Positions 26,705 to 35,956 are shown, counted from the stretch's first letter. The stretch: DNA of 64,000 nt from Nonomuraea dietziae (GCF_014195505.1 NZ_JACIBV010000001.1:4216001-4280000), one strand, 5' to 3'. The notes: generated by a model not told the origin, from the sequence alone. A program made the numbers and translations.

Positions 26705-28291
26705 ATGACCGAGTTGAGCGCCGACGACGCGCGCCGGTTGATCCTGCGCGCCCAGGGCTTGTTGGGCGCCGACGCCCGGCGCGGCGGGGTGGAGGGCATG
26801 CTCCGCAGGCTGGGCGCCGTGCAACTCGACACCATCTCCGTCCTCGCCCGCTCCCATGAGCTGGTCGCGTACGGCAGGCTGGGCGCCGTCGGCAGGGAGA
26901 CGATCGAGCGCGCCTACTGGCACAACCCCGCGCGCAGCTTCGAGTACTGGTGCCACGCCGCCTGCATCCTGCCCATCGAGCACTGGCCGCTCTACGACTT
27001 CCGCCGCCGCGCCTACCGCGCGAGCAAGCAGCGCTGGCACGAGGTCCCGCCCGACTTCGAGAAGGTGCTCCACCAGGTGCGCGACAGCGGCCCCGTGACC
27101 ACCTCCGACATCGGCGGCGCCAAGAAGAGCGCCGAGTGGTGGGACTGGTCCGACTCCAAGATCGCGCTCGAGTGGCTGCTCGACATCGGCGAGCTCGTCT
27201 GCACCCGGCGCATCGGCTGGCGCAGGGTCTACGACCTGGCCGAACGCGCCGTCCCCGCCGACCTGCTCGGCCTGGAGCTCACCGACGAGGAGTGCATCGT
27301 ACGGCTGGCGCGCATCGCGGGCGCCGCGCTGGGCGTGGCGACGCGAGCCGATCTGATCGACTTCCTCAGGCTCAAGGGTCCGCACGCCGCGATGCTCGAC
27401 GAGGCCCTGGCCAGCGGCGCGGCGGGGCTCGTCCCCGTCCACGTGGCGGGCTGGCCGGAAGCCAGACCCCCACGCCGCACAGCCGTCGTGACTTCACCGG
27501 CCATCTCGGTCACCTCGCCATCCCCGAACCCCGCCACGCGCGGAGCCGCCGCACTCGGGGCTCCTGGCTCAGACGATCTCGCCAGCTCCGAAGCCGCCGA
27601 CAAGGGGCCTTCCGACCTCCTGACCGCTGGAGCCACCGACCAGGGGCTTTCCGGCCCTCCTGGCCTCACGGTCTCTCACGCCGCCGATCCGGGCCTTTCC
27701 GGATCTCCCGATCTCGTGACAGCCGGTACTGCAGGGCTCGCGGGGTCTTCCTCCGGCTCCGCGCTGCCGGGGGCCGACGGGCTCGTGGTGTCCGGTGCTT
27801 CGATGATCGTGTCGCCGGGTTCCGTTCGTTCCGCGGGGATCGGTGGGCGGGCGCCGAATGCCTGGGCTGATCCTGAGGCCCTGGCGTCGGTGCCGAGGGG
27901 ACGCCATCGCACCACGCTGGTCTCGCCGTTCGACTCGCTCATCTGGCACAGGGGACGCACCTCGCGGATCTTCGGCTTCGACTACCAGCTGGAGATCTAC
28001 GTCCCCAAGCCCAAGCGCGTCCACGGCTACTTCACGATGCCGGTTCTCGCGGGCGGCAAGCTCATCGGCAGGGTCGATCCCGCGCGCGAGGGCTCGACCT
28101 TCGTGGCCAGGCATGTGTCCTTCGAGTCCTCGGTGGTGCGTGCTGTGGACATCGCGGCGGTGCGGGACGCGCTGTGGTCGGCGGCGAGCTGGGTGGGCTG
28201 CACCGACGTACGGGTCGAGCGGGTCACCTCCGAGGCACACACCCGTCCGCTCCTCGACGCCCTACCTCTCGGCCCCTCCGACCCCCGCTGA
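26705..28291 (+). CDS. YcaQ/AlkX-family DNA glycosylase homologue with repetitive insertion
   Basis: A 528-residue member of the HTH_42 family. The catalytic QLD motif of YcaQ-type interstrand-crosslink glycosylases is at residues 40-42 in GAVQLDTISVLARSHELV. The winged-helix core has RSFEYWCHAACILPIEHWPL, and the C-terminal domain has TLVSPFDSLIWHRGRTSRIF and DYQLEIYVPKPKR. Between about residues 265 and 400 lies a Ser/Gly/Ala-rich insertion with imperfect repeats (GLSGPPGL, GLSGSPDLVTAG, GLAGSSSGS) that E. coli YcaQ (about 410 residues) lacks. It is probably a flexible linker. The family unhooks alkylation crosslinks; self-resistance or general repair is possible. Confidence 0.86.
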   Translation: MTELSADDARRLILRAQGLLGADARRGGVEGMLRRLGAVQLDTISVLARSHELVAYGRLGAVGRETIERAYWHNPARSFEYWCHAACILPIEHWPLYDFRRRAYRASKQRWHEVPPDFEKVLHQVRDSGPVTTSDIGGAKKSAEWWDWSDSKIALEWLLDIGELVCTRRIGWRRVYDLAERAVPADLLGLELTDEECIVRLARIAGAALGVATRADLIDFLRLKGPHAAMLDEALASGAAGLVPVHVAGWPEARPPRRTAVVTSPAISVTSPSPNPATRGAAALGAPGSDDLASSEAADKGPSDLLTAGATDQGLSGPPGLTVSHAADPGLSGSPDLVTAGTAGLAGSSSGSALPGADGLVVSGASMIVSPGSVRSAGIGGRAPNAWADPEALASVPRGRHRTTLVSPFDSLIWHRGRTSRIFGFDYQLEIYVPKPKRVHGYFTMPVLAGGKLIGRVDPAREGSTFVARHVSFESSVVRAVDIAAVRDALWSAASWVGCTDVRVERVTSEAHTRPLLDALPLGPSDPR

Positions 28292-28875
28292 CCCCAACGG
28301 AGCCCACGCGTCCGCCCCTTCGAGAGACCCTCCGCCACCCCGGCAGAGAGGCCTTCGAAGGGGGCTGCGTCCTTCCAAGACGCTCCCGCCCCTCGGCCAA
28401 CGACACCGCCGCCTTCCGATGGGGCCCGCCCTCTTCCGACGGGGGGTGCACGCGGCCCCTCGAGGGAGTGCTACCCGTCGAGGGAGTGCCGCCCGTCGAG
28501 GGGGTACCGCCCTTCGACGACAACGCTGCCCATCGAGGGTCGCCGTCCATTGGGAAGGTCGCCGTACTTCGACATGGTCGCCGCCCCGGCACCGCCGCCT
28601 TCGAGGAAGGTGCTGGTCGGCCGGTCCTGAGGTGGCGTCTTCACGAGGCGCCCGCCTTTCGAAGGCTCGGCCTCGGGAGTCTCCACATCGCGCGACCCTG
28701 GTCGAGAGCGCGGGCACGCGCTTCTCCAAGGACGAGCCCGTGAAGGCCGCAGGCTTTCGCCCCCACGGCGCGGCCGAGCGGAGACCGTGGTCGTCCGTCT
28801 CCGCGCCGCCTCAGTGTCCCCGTGCTCCCCGACAAACCCGTTAAGGGCATGCGGCAGGCCGTTGACCCCAGTCCG
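28292..28875. other. Gene-free stretch with degenerate repeats
   Basis: This 584-bp interval between two convergent genes has long open frames on several strands, but all are low-complexity and reflect the repeats rather than conserved proteins. It contains the 18-bp array listed separately and further scattered TTCGA-rich units. No RNA gene or promoter is recognisable. Confidence 0.55.
28456..28545. repeat. 18-bp tandem repeat array (about 5 units)
   Basis: Units begin at 28456, 28474, 28492, 28510 and 28528. Consensus is CCCGTCGAGGGAGTGCCG; the first three differ at two to four bases and the last two are more diverged. Looser copies extend to about 28600. It lies 165 bp beyond the YcaQ-like gene. 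Confidence 0.8.
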
Positions 28876-29544
28876 TCAGGTGATCTCCAGCATGCGTTCA
28901 CGCACGGCGTAGACCACGGCCTCCATCCTGGAATGCAGTTGCAGCTTGTCGAGGATGTTCCTCACGTGGTTCTTCACCGTGTTCTCCGAGATGAACAGCT
29001 GCTTGGCGATCTCTCGGTTGTTCATCCCCTTCGCCACCAGCCGCAGCACCTCCATCTCCCGCTCCGTCAGCCTCGGAACCGGCAGCTGGGGCGGCCGTTC
29101 GGCCTCCTTGCGGCTCATGTTGGCGAACTCGGTGATGAGCTTCGCCGCCATCGCGGGGTTGATGAGGGACTGGCCCTCGTGCACGCCGCGCACCGCGTCG
29201 GGAACCTCGTCGATCTGGACGTCCTTCAGCAGGTAGCCGGTGGCCCCTGCCTTGATCGCCTCGAAGAGGTCCTCCTCCTCGTCGCTGACCGTCAGCATGA
29301 TGATCCTGGTGCTGGGCACCGACGCCTTGATGCCGCCGGTCGCCTCGATGCCGCCCTGTCTGGGCATGCGAACGTCCATCAGGACCACGTCGGGGAGAAG
29401 GCGATCGGCCAGCTCGACCGCCTCCTGCCCGTCGCTCGCCTCGCCGACCACCTCGATGTCCTCCTCGGCCGCCAGAGCCAGCGCGAGGCTGCGCCTGATC
29501 AGCTCGTGATCATCAACGATCATCACGCGGATCGGGTCGCTCAT
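28876..29544 (-). CDS. NarL/LuxR-family response regulator
   Basis: A 222-residue response regulator. The receiver domain has IVDDHELIRRS, phospho-acceptor Asp57 in DVVLMDVRMP, and LTVSDEEEDLFEAIKAGATGYLLKD with the conserved Lys. The C-terminal LuxR HTH is LTEREMEVLRLVAKGMNNREIAKQLF (landmarks), then SENTVKNHVRNIL. The start at 29544 follows a GAGGAGG site. No histidine kinase is adjacent, so it is an orphan. From memory a homologue occupies the same place between secA and hpf in Streptomyces. Confidence 0.93.
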   Translation of the reverse strand: MSDPIRVMIVDDHELIRRSLALALAAEEDIEVVGEASDGQEAVELADRLLPDVVLMDVRMPRQGGIEATGGIKASVPSTRIIMLTVSDEEEDLFEAIKAGATGYLLKDVQIDEVPDAVRGVHEGQSLINPAMAAKLITEFANMSRKEAERPPQLPVPRLTEREMEVLRLVAKGMNNREIAKQLFISENTVKNHVRNILDKLQLHSRMEAVVYAVRERMLEIT

Positions 29545-29729
29545 GCGGCCTCCTCGGGGGACCGCATCTGCCTGATGGCTCGCTCGCTCACGTGGCCGGG
29601 GCGCGCCGCCTCGACTCGCTCGCTGCGCTCGCTCACGTCTCCTCCTCGTGGGGGGCCAGAGCCGTTGAACCGCCATGATGCCAGGCTTTTGCGGTCCTGG
29701 GGTGGTCGAGAGGATCTTCGTTTACGACA

Positions 29730-30389
29730 TTACGGCTCAACGAGCCGCAACACGCCGTAGTGGTAGCCGCGCCGGCTGTAGACGACGCTCGGCTGGCCGC
29801 TCTCCTTGTCACGGAACAGGTAGAAGTCGTGACCGACCAGTTCCATCTCGAGAAGGGCCTGGTCGATGGTCATGGGTTCGGCTTTGTGGAACTTCTCGCG
29901 GACGACGCAAGGGCCTTCGCCGTCCATCTCGATGGGGACGATGTCGTCGTAGGCCTTGTCGTCGGGGAGGAGGTCCTCCTCCTCGGGCTCCGCCTGCGCG
30001 GGGACGGCGGTGGCCTGCGGCGTGTCGTAGACGTCGGCCAGCGCCGCCGTCAGTTCGGCCACGGAAGGGGTGGCGTGGTTGCCGTGATGCACCTTGCGCC
30101 GGTCCGCGATCCGCCTGAGGCGGCCTTCGAGTTTGTCGAGTGCTAGATCGAGGGCGGCGAATCGGTCGTCTGCCGAGGCCTCCGCGCGGATGGCGGGTCC
30201 TCGTGAGTGAATGGTGAGCTCGACGCGCTCGCGCTGATCCGCGAGACGGGGGTTGCGCTCCTTCGACACCTCCACATCGACTCGAATGAGCTTGTTGTCC
30301 AGACGCTCGATCCTGGCCAGCTTGGTCGTCACGTGGTCCCGGAACCGGTCACTCACTCCTGTGTGCCGTCCCTTGACGATGATGTCCAT
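29730..30389 (-). CDS. hpf: Long-form ribosome hibernation promoting factor
   Basis: A 219-residue long HPF. The N-terminal S30AE domain (1-100) begins MDIIVKGRHTGVSDRFRDHV and has VELTIHSRGPAIRAEASADD. An acidic linker (about 125-150) leads to the C-terminal dimerisation domain KFHKAEPMTIDQALLEMELVGHDFYLFRD (landmarks), ending YSRRGYHYGVLRL. Long HPFs join two 70S ribosomes into inactive 100S dimers in stationary phase or stress. A GGGGGG ribosome site precedes ATG 30389. The 594-bp gap upstream suggests its own promoter. Confidence 0.95.
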   Translation of the reverse strand: MDIIVKGRHTGVSDRFRDHVTTKLARIERLDNKLIRVDVEVSKERNPRLADQRERVELTIHSRGPAIRAEASADDRFAALDLALDKLEGRLRRIADRRKVHHGNHATPSVAELTAALADVYDTPQATAVPAQAEPEEEDLLPDDKAYDDIVPIEMDGEGPCVVREKFHKAEPMTIDQALLEMELVGHDFYLFRDKESGQPSVVYSRRGYHYGVLRLVEP

Positions 30390-30983
30390 GCAACAGCCCC
30401 CCTTCGTCTAACAACTGAGACAGAGCGCCCGACGCTGTGCCTGCCGGGCGAGGTCTTCTACCACCGTTACCCTCTTTCGACACATCGTCACCAGCGGCTC
30501 CAGTGGCACCCGTCCGGCCGACCTGGTCTTCGACCCCACAATCGCCTGCTGAGGGGTTCGCAGCTCTTTGCCACTACTGCCCTTCTCTTCTGGTCGGGGG
30601 ACATCTGGACCCCCGGGAAGGCAGGACTTACTCCTAAGCCGCACCGTGATCAGTCGACAAAAAGTCGCCTTACGTGGACCGTTTCGCCTGCGGCTGGCAT
30701 CGGCTAGCAGAGCCGGGAGCCCCGACCCTGCGCAACCACGGACCCGAACGGGTGCCATGTCAGAACGCTATCCGGATCCCGTCCGAATGTCAGCCTGAGG
30801 TTCGCCTAAAAGATCACTTTGCGTGATTTTGCGAGCACGAAAGAGGGGTAGCAGATGTCCGGATTAGCGACCGTTTACCCCTTCCAGGCGGGCCTGGAGG
30901 ACCCGGTGAGCTGCGGCCGAGGAAGGGAGATGTGGCGAAGCGGGGAGGGTGGAGACCTGGCGTCGCCTTTACTGTCCGTCACC
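30390..30983. other. Gene-free stretch between comF and hpf
   Basis: No conserved coding frame is seen in this 594-bp region. It should carry the hpf promoter and a long hpf leader on the minus strand. A small dyad ATCAC/GTGAT lies at 30813-30827. A short plus-strand frame from 30855 has a ribosome-like site but runs antisense into comF and has no recognisable features. Confidence 0.5.
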
Positions 30984-31646
30984 TTAATGGATCACGCTTT
31001 TTCGGCGTGTCGCGGCGACCGTTACCGCGGCGCCTACGGTCGCCCCCGCTTCGCGTATCGCCCTGGCCGCCTCGGCCAGCGTCGCCCCCGTCGTGACGAC
31101 GTCGTCCACGAGGACCACAGGCGGCCCTGAGCGGCCACTCAGGGGCGCGCCGCCCGCCTGCGCGACTCGTAGGGAGGAGGCCAGGTTGGCGGCCCTCTGC
31201 GCGGCGCTGAGCCCCGCCTGGTCGGCCACTCTCCTGCTCTGCCTGAGGTCCGCGCGGAGCGTGACCGCCCTGCCCAGACCGGCCAGATGGCGTACGGCCA
31301 GCGCCGCCAGCCTGCCCACGGGGTCGTGCCCTCTCGCGCGGACGGCCCGCCGGGCGCTCGGCACCGGGACGACGACGAGGGCCCCCCGTGGCACCGCCGT
31401 GGCGATGGTGAAGGCCAGCGCCTGCGCCAGCGGGGCGGCGAGAGCCGTACGGCCCCGCTCCTTGTAGTGGAGGATCGCCTGGCGGGCCGCGCCCTCGTAG
31501 AGCGTCGCCGACCAGCAGACGGGCAGCCCCTCGGGGCCAGGAACGGGTGTCCTGTCGGCGGGGGCGACGACGAGGCACGCCTCGCACAGCAGCGAGCCCC
31601 GGACGGCGCAGCCCACGCATCGAAGGGGCAGGAGGAGGTCGAGCAC
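30984..31646 (-). CDS. ComF-family phosphoribosyltransferase-like protein
   Basis: A 220-residue ComF protein. The N-terminal zinc finger has CVGC and CEAC pairs (residues 10-25); LHYKERGRTALAAPLA and the PRPP-binding loop VVLVDDVVTTGATLAEAA complete the type I phosphoribosyltransferase fold. In naturally competent bacteria ComF aids DNA uptake; in actinobacteria the role is unknown. It follows lpqB in the minus-strand mtrA-mtrB-lpqB direction with a 142-bp gap that holds a tandem repeat. Confidence 0.9.
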   Translation of the reverse strand: MLDLLLPLRCVGCAVRGSLLCEACLVVAPADRTPVPGPEGLPVCWSATLYEGAARQAILHYKERGRTALAAPLAQALAFTIATAVPRGALVVVPVPSARRAVRARGHDPVGRLAALAVRHLAGLGRAVTLRADLRQSRRVADQAGLSAAQRAANLASSLRVAQAGGAPLSGRSGPPVVLVDDVVTTGATLAEAARAIREAGATVGAAVTVAATRRKSVIH

Positions 31647-31749
31647 GCGTGCAGGATGCCCGCCGCCACCGACAGAACCAGTGCCGAGTCCTGGGCCGGG
31701 GGTCGAGCGCGGGGTCGCTCGAGCGAGGGTCAGAGGGGCAGCCGAGGGG

Positions 31750-31801
31750 TCGGTCGAGGGGGTCAGTCGAGGGGGTCAGTCGAGGGGGTCAGTCGAGGGG
31801 G
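31750..31801. repeat. 13-bp tandem repeat (four copies) at the lpqB 3' end
   Basis: Four head-to-tail copies of GTCAGTCGAGGGG, the first slightly diverged (GGTCGAGGGG). The unit nearest lpqB contains its last codons and stop, so on the coding strand the same CCTCGACTGA end is repeated downstream. Confidence 0.85.
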
Positions 31802-33543
31802 AAGGTCAGGTAGAGGGCGCCCTCCGGGGCCTTGGTGTCGACCCACTTGTCCTGCGTGAGCTCCAGCACCTTCCCGCCACCCTTCTCGTCGGCCTCGGTG
31901 CCCGCCACCAGCCGGTCGTTCAGCGCCGTGATGGACGTGATGCGCTTGTCGGTACCAGGAAGCTGCCGCACCGTCCCGTTGCTGATGTCGATCTCGGAGA
32001 TGGTGCGGCCCGAGCCGACGAGCGCGAGCAGGTGCTCGGAGTCGCTCCAGGCGAGGTCCTTGATCTCCTCCGCCGACCACAGCGTCTGGAAGTGGTCCAG
32101 CTTGTCGCCGGTGATGACGCCGACCATGACGGAGACGCCCTCGCCGTCGGCGACGATGGCGGCCACCCTGGTGCCGTCCCTGGCGACCTTGAAGGCCTTG
32201 ACCTGCTTGCCGTTCAGCTCGGGGGCGGCGATGCGCGTCACCGGCTGGTCCAGGGCCGACATGTCGTAGCGCAGGACGTAGGAGGTGCGCTCGTCGACCC
32301 TGTCGACGGTCCACAGCGTGCCGTTCCAGTTCCAGCTGGGGGCGGTCAGGTCGGTGCCCTTGATCGCCTCCTCCCACTGGGCGTCACCGGCGAGACGGCT
32401 GATCCAGACGCTGCGGCCGTCGTTCTTCAGCGCGGCCACGTACTCCGCCGGGTCTCCCTCGCGCGGCCCGGGCGAGCCGGTGATCGCCGGCTCCTTGTAG
32501 ATCTCGCCCAGCTGTCCGACGGGACCGGGGATCGCGCTGCTCGCGCCGTCCTGGCCGAGCCACATCAGCTGGCCGTTCTGGACGAAGTAGACCTTGCTCT
32601 CCGGCGAGCGCAGCCATGTCTCGGTCTGCCTGGGCACGATCGTCAGCGGGCTCGACTCGTAGAAGGGCTCGCCGTTGAGGCGCACCTCGATGGTGCGGCC
32701 CTTGGTCAGCTCCCTCAGGCTCCACTGCAGCTGCCGCGTGAGCGCCTCGACGGGCGCCGGCTGGGTCTTGAACTGGCCTTCGAGCCTGACCACGACCGTC
32801 TCGTCACCCGGGTCGATCCTGTCGAGGCTGATCCCCTCGAACGCGGTGGAGACCGCGCCCTCGAGCGACTCGCTCGGGCCTTCGAGCAGCCTGTCGACGA
32901 TCGTCTCCGCGAGCGACCTGCGCGGGTTGACCGGCAGCCACACGTGGTCGACCACGGGGATGGCCCTGGGGTCGTCGAGCGAGCCCGAACCGCTGAGGAA
33001 GTAGATGTCGGCCTGCGCGTAGGCCCTGCGCACGTCGGCGGCGGTGAGGAGCATCAGCCCGTTGTCGAGCCTGGAGACCCGGTAGCCCTCCTTCGTCTTG
33101 GCCACGGGGACCTGCAGGGTGCGCTTCTCCTTCTTGGGCTCGTACCAGCCGTCGTCGTGGATGATCGCGATCTGGGTGGCCTCGATCTGGACCATGCCCT
33201 CTTTCACCTGGTTGACGGTCGGGTTGTCCTCGACCACGGTGAAGGAGTCGCCGGGCTTCCACGCGCGCTTGGCCTCGGGTGTGAGGTACTCGCGCAGGAT
33301 CTTCTGCTCGACGTCGTCGAAGCTGGCCATCGCCGCCAGCAGCCCCTGGACGGTCTGCGTCGGCGTCCAGTCGGCCTGCGGGGACGTGGCGACCATGCGC
33401 TGGAACGGCTTGGTCATCGAGTCGGCGGCGTCGGCGGGCCTGGCCAGCTCGGGCGGCCCGCCCACAGAGATCACCGAACAGGCCGAACCGCCGCAGGCCA
33501 CGCTGGCCGCGAGCACGAGAACGCCGAACTTCTTACTCCGCAT
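31789..33543 (-). CDS. lpqB: Lipoprotein LpqB (MtrAB accessory, GerMN domain)
   Basis: A 584-residue lipoprotein with lipobox GGSAC (Cys22). It has a GerMN domain (about 200-320: WLPVNPRRSLAETIVDRLLEGPS, STAFEGISLDRIDP landmarks) and a C-terminal LpqB beta-propeller-like domain to the end. In mycobacteria LpqB binds the extracellular part of MtrB and modulates MtrA phosphorylation. Its start overlaps the mtrB end by 11 bp, consistent with the conserved mtrA-mtrB-lpqB operon. Confidence 0.94.
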   Translation of the reverse strand: MRSKKFGVLVLAASVACGGSACSVISVGGPPELARPADAADSMTKPFQRMVATSPQADWTPTQTVQGLLAAMASFDDVEQKILREYLTPEAKRAWKPGDSFTVVEDNPTVNQVKEGMVQIEATQIAIIHDDGWYEPKKEKRTLQVPVAKTKEGYRVSRLDNGLMLLTAADVRRAYAQADIYFLSGSGSLDDPRAIPVVDHVWLPVNPRRSLAETIVDRLLEGPSESLEGAVSTAFEGISLDRIDPGDETVVVRLEGQFKTQPAPVEALTRQLQWSLRELTKGRTIEVRLNGEPFYESSPLTIVPRQTETWLRSPESKVYFVQNGQLMWLGQDGASSAIPGPVGQLGEIYKEPAITGSPGPREGDPAEYVAALKNDGRSVWISRLAGDAQWEEAIKGTDLTAPSWNWNGTLWTVDRVDERTSYVLRYDMSALDQPVTRIAAPELNGKQVKAFKVARDGTRVAAIVADGEGVSVMVGVITGDKLDHFQTLWSAEEIKDLAWSDSEHLLALVGSGRTISEIDISNGTVRQLPGTDKRITSITALNDRLVAGTEADEKGGGKVLELTQDKWVDTKAPEGALYLTFPLD

Positions 33544-35263
33544 GGAGCACCCCCTCCCCCGCCGCCGGTGAGAGCACCGGCGTGATGTGCCCGCGCCATG
33601 TCCGCCGCATTTCCACCTCCGGCGGCACGAGCGACAGCGGAGAGCCCTTCAGCACGGCCCCCGCCGTGCGAGGCAGGGTGAGTCTGAACTGCGACCCCTC
33701 TCCAGGCGTCCCCCACGCCTGCAACCAGCCTCCGTGCAGCATGGCGTCCTCGCGCGAGATGGCCAGCCCGAGCCCGGTGCCGCCGATCGTGCGCGCCCTC
33801 GAGGGGTCCGCCCTCCAGAACCTGTCGAAGACCATCTGGTCCTCGCCGGGTTTCAGGCCGACTCCGTGATCCCGTACGGCCACGGCCGCCGCGTCGCGGT
33901 CGGCTCCCACGGTCACCACGATCTCGCGCCCCTCGCCGTGCTCGATCGCGTTGAACAGCAGGTTGCGCAGGATCCGCTCCACCCTGCGGCTGTCGATCTC
34001 CGCCATGCAGGGCTCGCTCGGCAGCCGCAGCTCGAAGCGGGTGCCGTGCCGTTCGGCCAGCGCCTCGGAGTCGCCCACCGCGCGCAGGACCACGTCGCGC
34101 ACGTCGGTGGAGTCGAGGTCGAGCGTGGCCGCGCCCGCGTCGTAGCGGCTGATCTCCAGCAGGTCGGCCAGCATCGACTCGAATCGCTCGAGCTGGGCCT
34201 GCATCAGCTCGGCCGAGCGCGCGGCCATCGGCTCGAAGTCCTCGCGCGCGTCGTAGAGCAGGTCGGCGGCCATCCGCACGGTGGTGAGCGGGGTACGCAG
34301 CTCGTGTGAGACGTCGGAGACGAACTGCCGCTGCACCTGCGACAGCTCCTCCAGCTGATGGATCTTGAGCGCCAGGTTGGCGGCCATCTCGTTGAAGGAG
34401 GTGGCCAACCGCGCGAGGTCGTCCTCGCCGCGCACCTTGAGCCGCTCGTCGAGCCGTCCCGAGGCGAGGCGCTCGGCCGCCTGGCGGGCCAGCCGTACGG
34501 GGGTGACGACCTGGCGGGTGACCAGGGAGGCGATGGCGCCGAGCAGCAGCACCAGGCCGATGCCGACGACCACCAGCACCTGGCGCACGGTGGTGAGCAT
34601 CTCCTCCTCGCCGGTGAGCGGGAAGAAGTGGTAGACCTCGTAGCCGTTCTGGACGAAGGCGCCGACCACGAGTGTCAGCTCGGGCTCGCCTCCGGCGGCG
34701 AACTTGATGCGCTTCCTGACCTGCTGCGGCTCGTTGAGCACGCCGCTCTTGTCGCGCTTGGTCTGGAGCTTCGCGCGCAGGTCGGCGGGCACGTCGACGG
34801 GCAGTACCCGGCCCGTGGCCCGCGAGCCTCCCGGCTCGGTCGGGTTGAGCACGAGCAGCTGGTAGCGCTTCTGCCAGCCGCTCTCGCCGGTGCCGATGAT
34901 GCCGTAGAGAGCCTGGTCGAGCGGGTCCTCGATCGGGGCGGTGCTGCCCTCGGCGGCCTTGCCCTGCTCGGCGGGCTCCTGGTTGAGCGCGGCCACGATG
35001 GCGACCCTGTCGGCCGTGGCGTCGGTGACGGCCGCCTGCGTGCGGCTGTCGACGACCGAGGTGTTGATCTGGTCGACCAGGAAGACGCCCAGGACGGCGA
35101 CCACGGTCACAGAGATCACCAGCGTGCTGGTGATGACCTGGAGCTGGAGCGAGCGCCGCCACGTGCTGCGGACCATGCCCACCGCGCGCCTGGCCCGCCG
35201 CCTGACGCCGCCAAGGATCTGGCGGATCGTCCTGCGACGGGGCCTGCTCTTCGACGGGAACAT
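33533..35263 (-). CDS. mtrB: Sensor histidine kinase MtrB
   Basis: A 576-residue membrane kinase. Two transmembrane helices (about 43-63 and 228-248) flank an extracellular domain. HAMP (about 250-300) is followed by HisKA with phospho-acceptor His320 in FVSDVSHELRTPL and an HATPase domain with NLLFNAIEHG, DHGVGLKP and GTGLGLAIS. It phosphorylates MtrA in response to cell-envelope or osmotic signals, controlling cell-wall hydrolases and, in Streptomyces, development. A 15-bp gap separates it from mtrA. Confidence 0.96.
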   Translation of the reverse strand: MFPSKSRPRRRTIRQILGGVRRRARRAVGMVRSTWRRSLQLQVITSTLVISVTVVAVLGVFLVDQINTSVVDSRTQAAVTDATADRVAIVAALNQEPAEQGKAAEGSTAPIEDPLDQALYGIIGTGESGWQKRYQLLVLNPTEPGGSRATGRVLPVDVPADLRAKLQTKRDKSGVLNEPQQVRKRIKFAAGGEPELTLVVGAFVQNGYEVYHFFPLTGEEEMLTTVRQVLVVVGIGLVLLLGAIASLVTRQVVTPVRLARQAAERLASGRLDERLKVRGEDDLARLATSFNEMAANLALKIHQLEELSQVQRQFVSDVSHELRTPLTTVRMAADLLYDAREDFEPMAARSAELMQAQLERFESMLADLLEISRYDAGAATLDLDSTDVRDVVLRAVGDSEALAERHGTRFELRLPSEPCMAEIDSRRVERILRNLLFNAIEHGEGREIVVTVGADRDAAAVAVRDHGVGLKPGEDQMVFDRFWRADPSRARTIGGTGLGLAISREDAMLHGGWLQAWGTPGEGSQFRLTLPRTAGAVLKGSPLSLVPPEVEMRRTWRGHITPVLSPAAGEGVLHAE

Positions 35264-35278
35264 GAGGAAAGGGAAGAC

Positions 35279-35956
35279 TTACGCCGGGCCGGCTTTGTAG
35301 CCCACGCCGCGGACCGTGACCACGATCTCGGGGTGCTCAGGGTCCTTCTCGATCTTGGCGCGCAGGCGCTGGACGTGCACGTTGACCAGACGGGTGTCGG
35401 CCGCGTGCCGGTAGCCCCAGACCTGCTCCAGGAGCACCTCGCGGGTGAAGACCTGGCGCGGCTTGCGGGCGAGGGCGACGAGCAGGTCGAACTCGAGCGG
35501 GGTGAGGTTGATGGTCTCCTCGCCGCGCTTGACCGAGTGGCCCGCGACGTCGATGGTGATGTCGCCGATCTGCAGGATCTCAGGGGTCGGCTCGTCGGTA
35601 CGGCGCAGCCGCGCCCGCACCCTGGCCACGAGCTCCTTGGGCTTGAACGGCTTGACGATGTAGTCGTCGGCCCCCGATTCCAGGCCGAGCACGACGTCGA
35701 TCGTGTCGCTCTTGGCGGTGAGCATGACGATCGGGACCCCCGACTCAGCCCTGATCCTGCGCGCCACGTCGATGCCGTCCGCCCCCGGAAGCATCAGGTC
35801 GAGCAGTACCAGATCCGGGCGCGTATCCCGGAACGCGTCGAGGGCCTTGTCGCCGTCGGAGACAAAGGATGGTTCGAAACCTTCGCCCCGCAGCACGATG
35901 CCGAGCATCTCGGCGAGAGCGGCGTCGTCGTCGACGACAAGCACGCGTCCTTTCAT
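35279..35956 (-). CDS. mtrA: OmpR-family response regulator MtrA
   Basis: A 225-residue response regulator. The receiver has VLVVDDDAALAEML, phospho-Asp53 in LVLLDLMLPGADG and LTAKSDTIDVVLGLESGADDYIVKPF (landmarks). The C-terminal winged helix has LTPLEFDLLVALARKP and DTRLVNVHVQRLRAKIE. The residues match MtrA closely. It is the first gene of the mtrA-mtrB-lpqB operon, divergent from a membrane-protein operon over 215 bp. Confidence 0.97.
   Translation of the reverse strand: MKGRVLVVDDDAALAEMLGIVLRGEGFEPSFVSDGDKALDAFRDTRPDLVLLDLMLPGADGIDVARRIRAESGVPIVMLTAKSDTIDVVLGLESGADDYIVKPFKPKELVARVRARLRRTDEPTPEILQIGDITIDVAGHSVKRGEETINLTPLEFDLLVALARKPRQVFTREVLLEQVWGYRHAADTRLVNVHVQRLRAKIEKDPEHPEIVVTVRGVGYKAGPA

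Noticed and set aside
28174..28743. Long open frames in the gap after the YcaQ-like gene
   Set aside because: Their sequence is the 18-bp repeat read in different frames, with no conserved features.
30855..31130. Small plus-strand frame with a ribosome-like site in the hpf-comF gap
   Set aside because: It runs antisense into comF, has mixed composition and no recognisable domain; too weak to call a gene.
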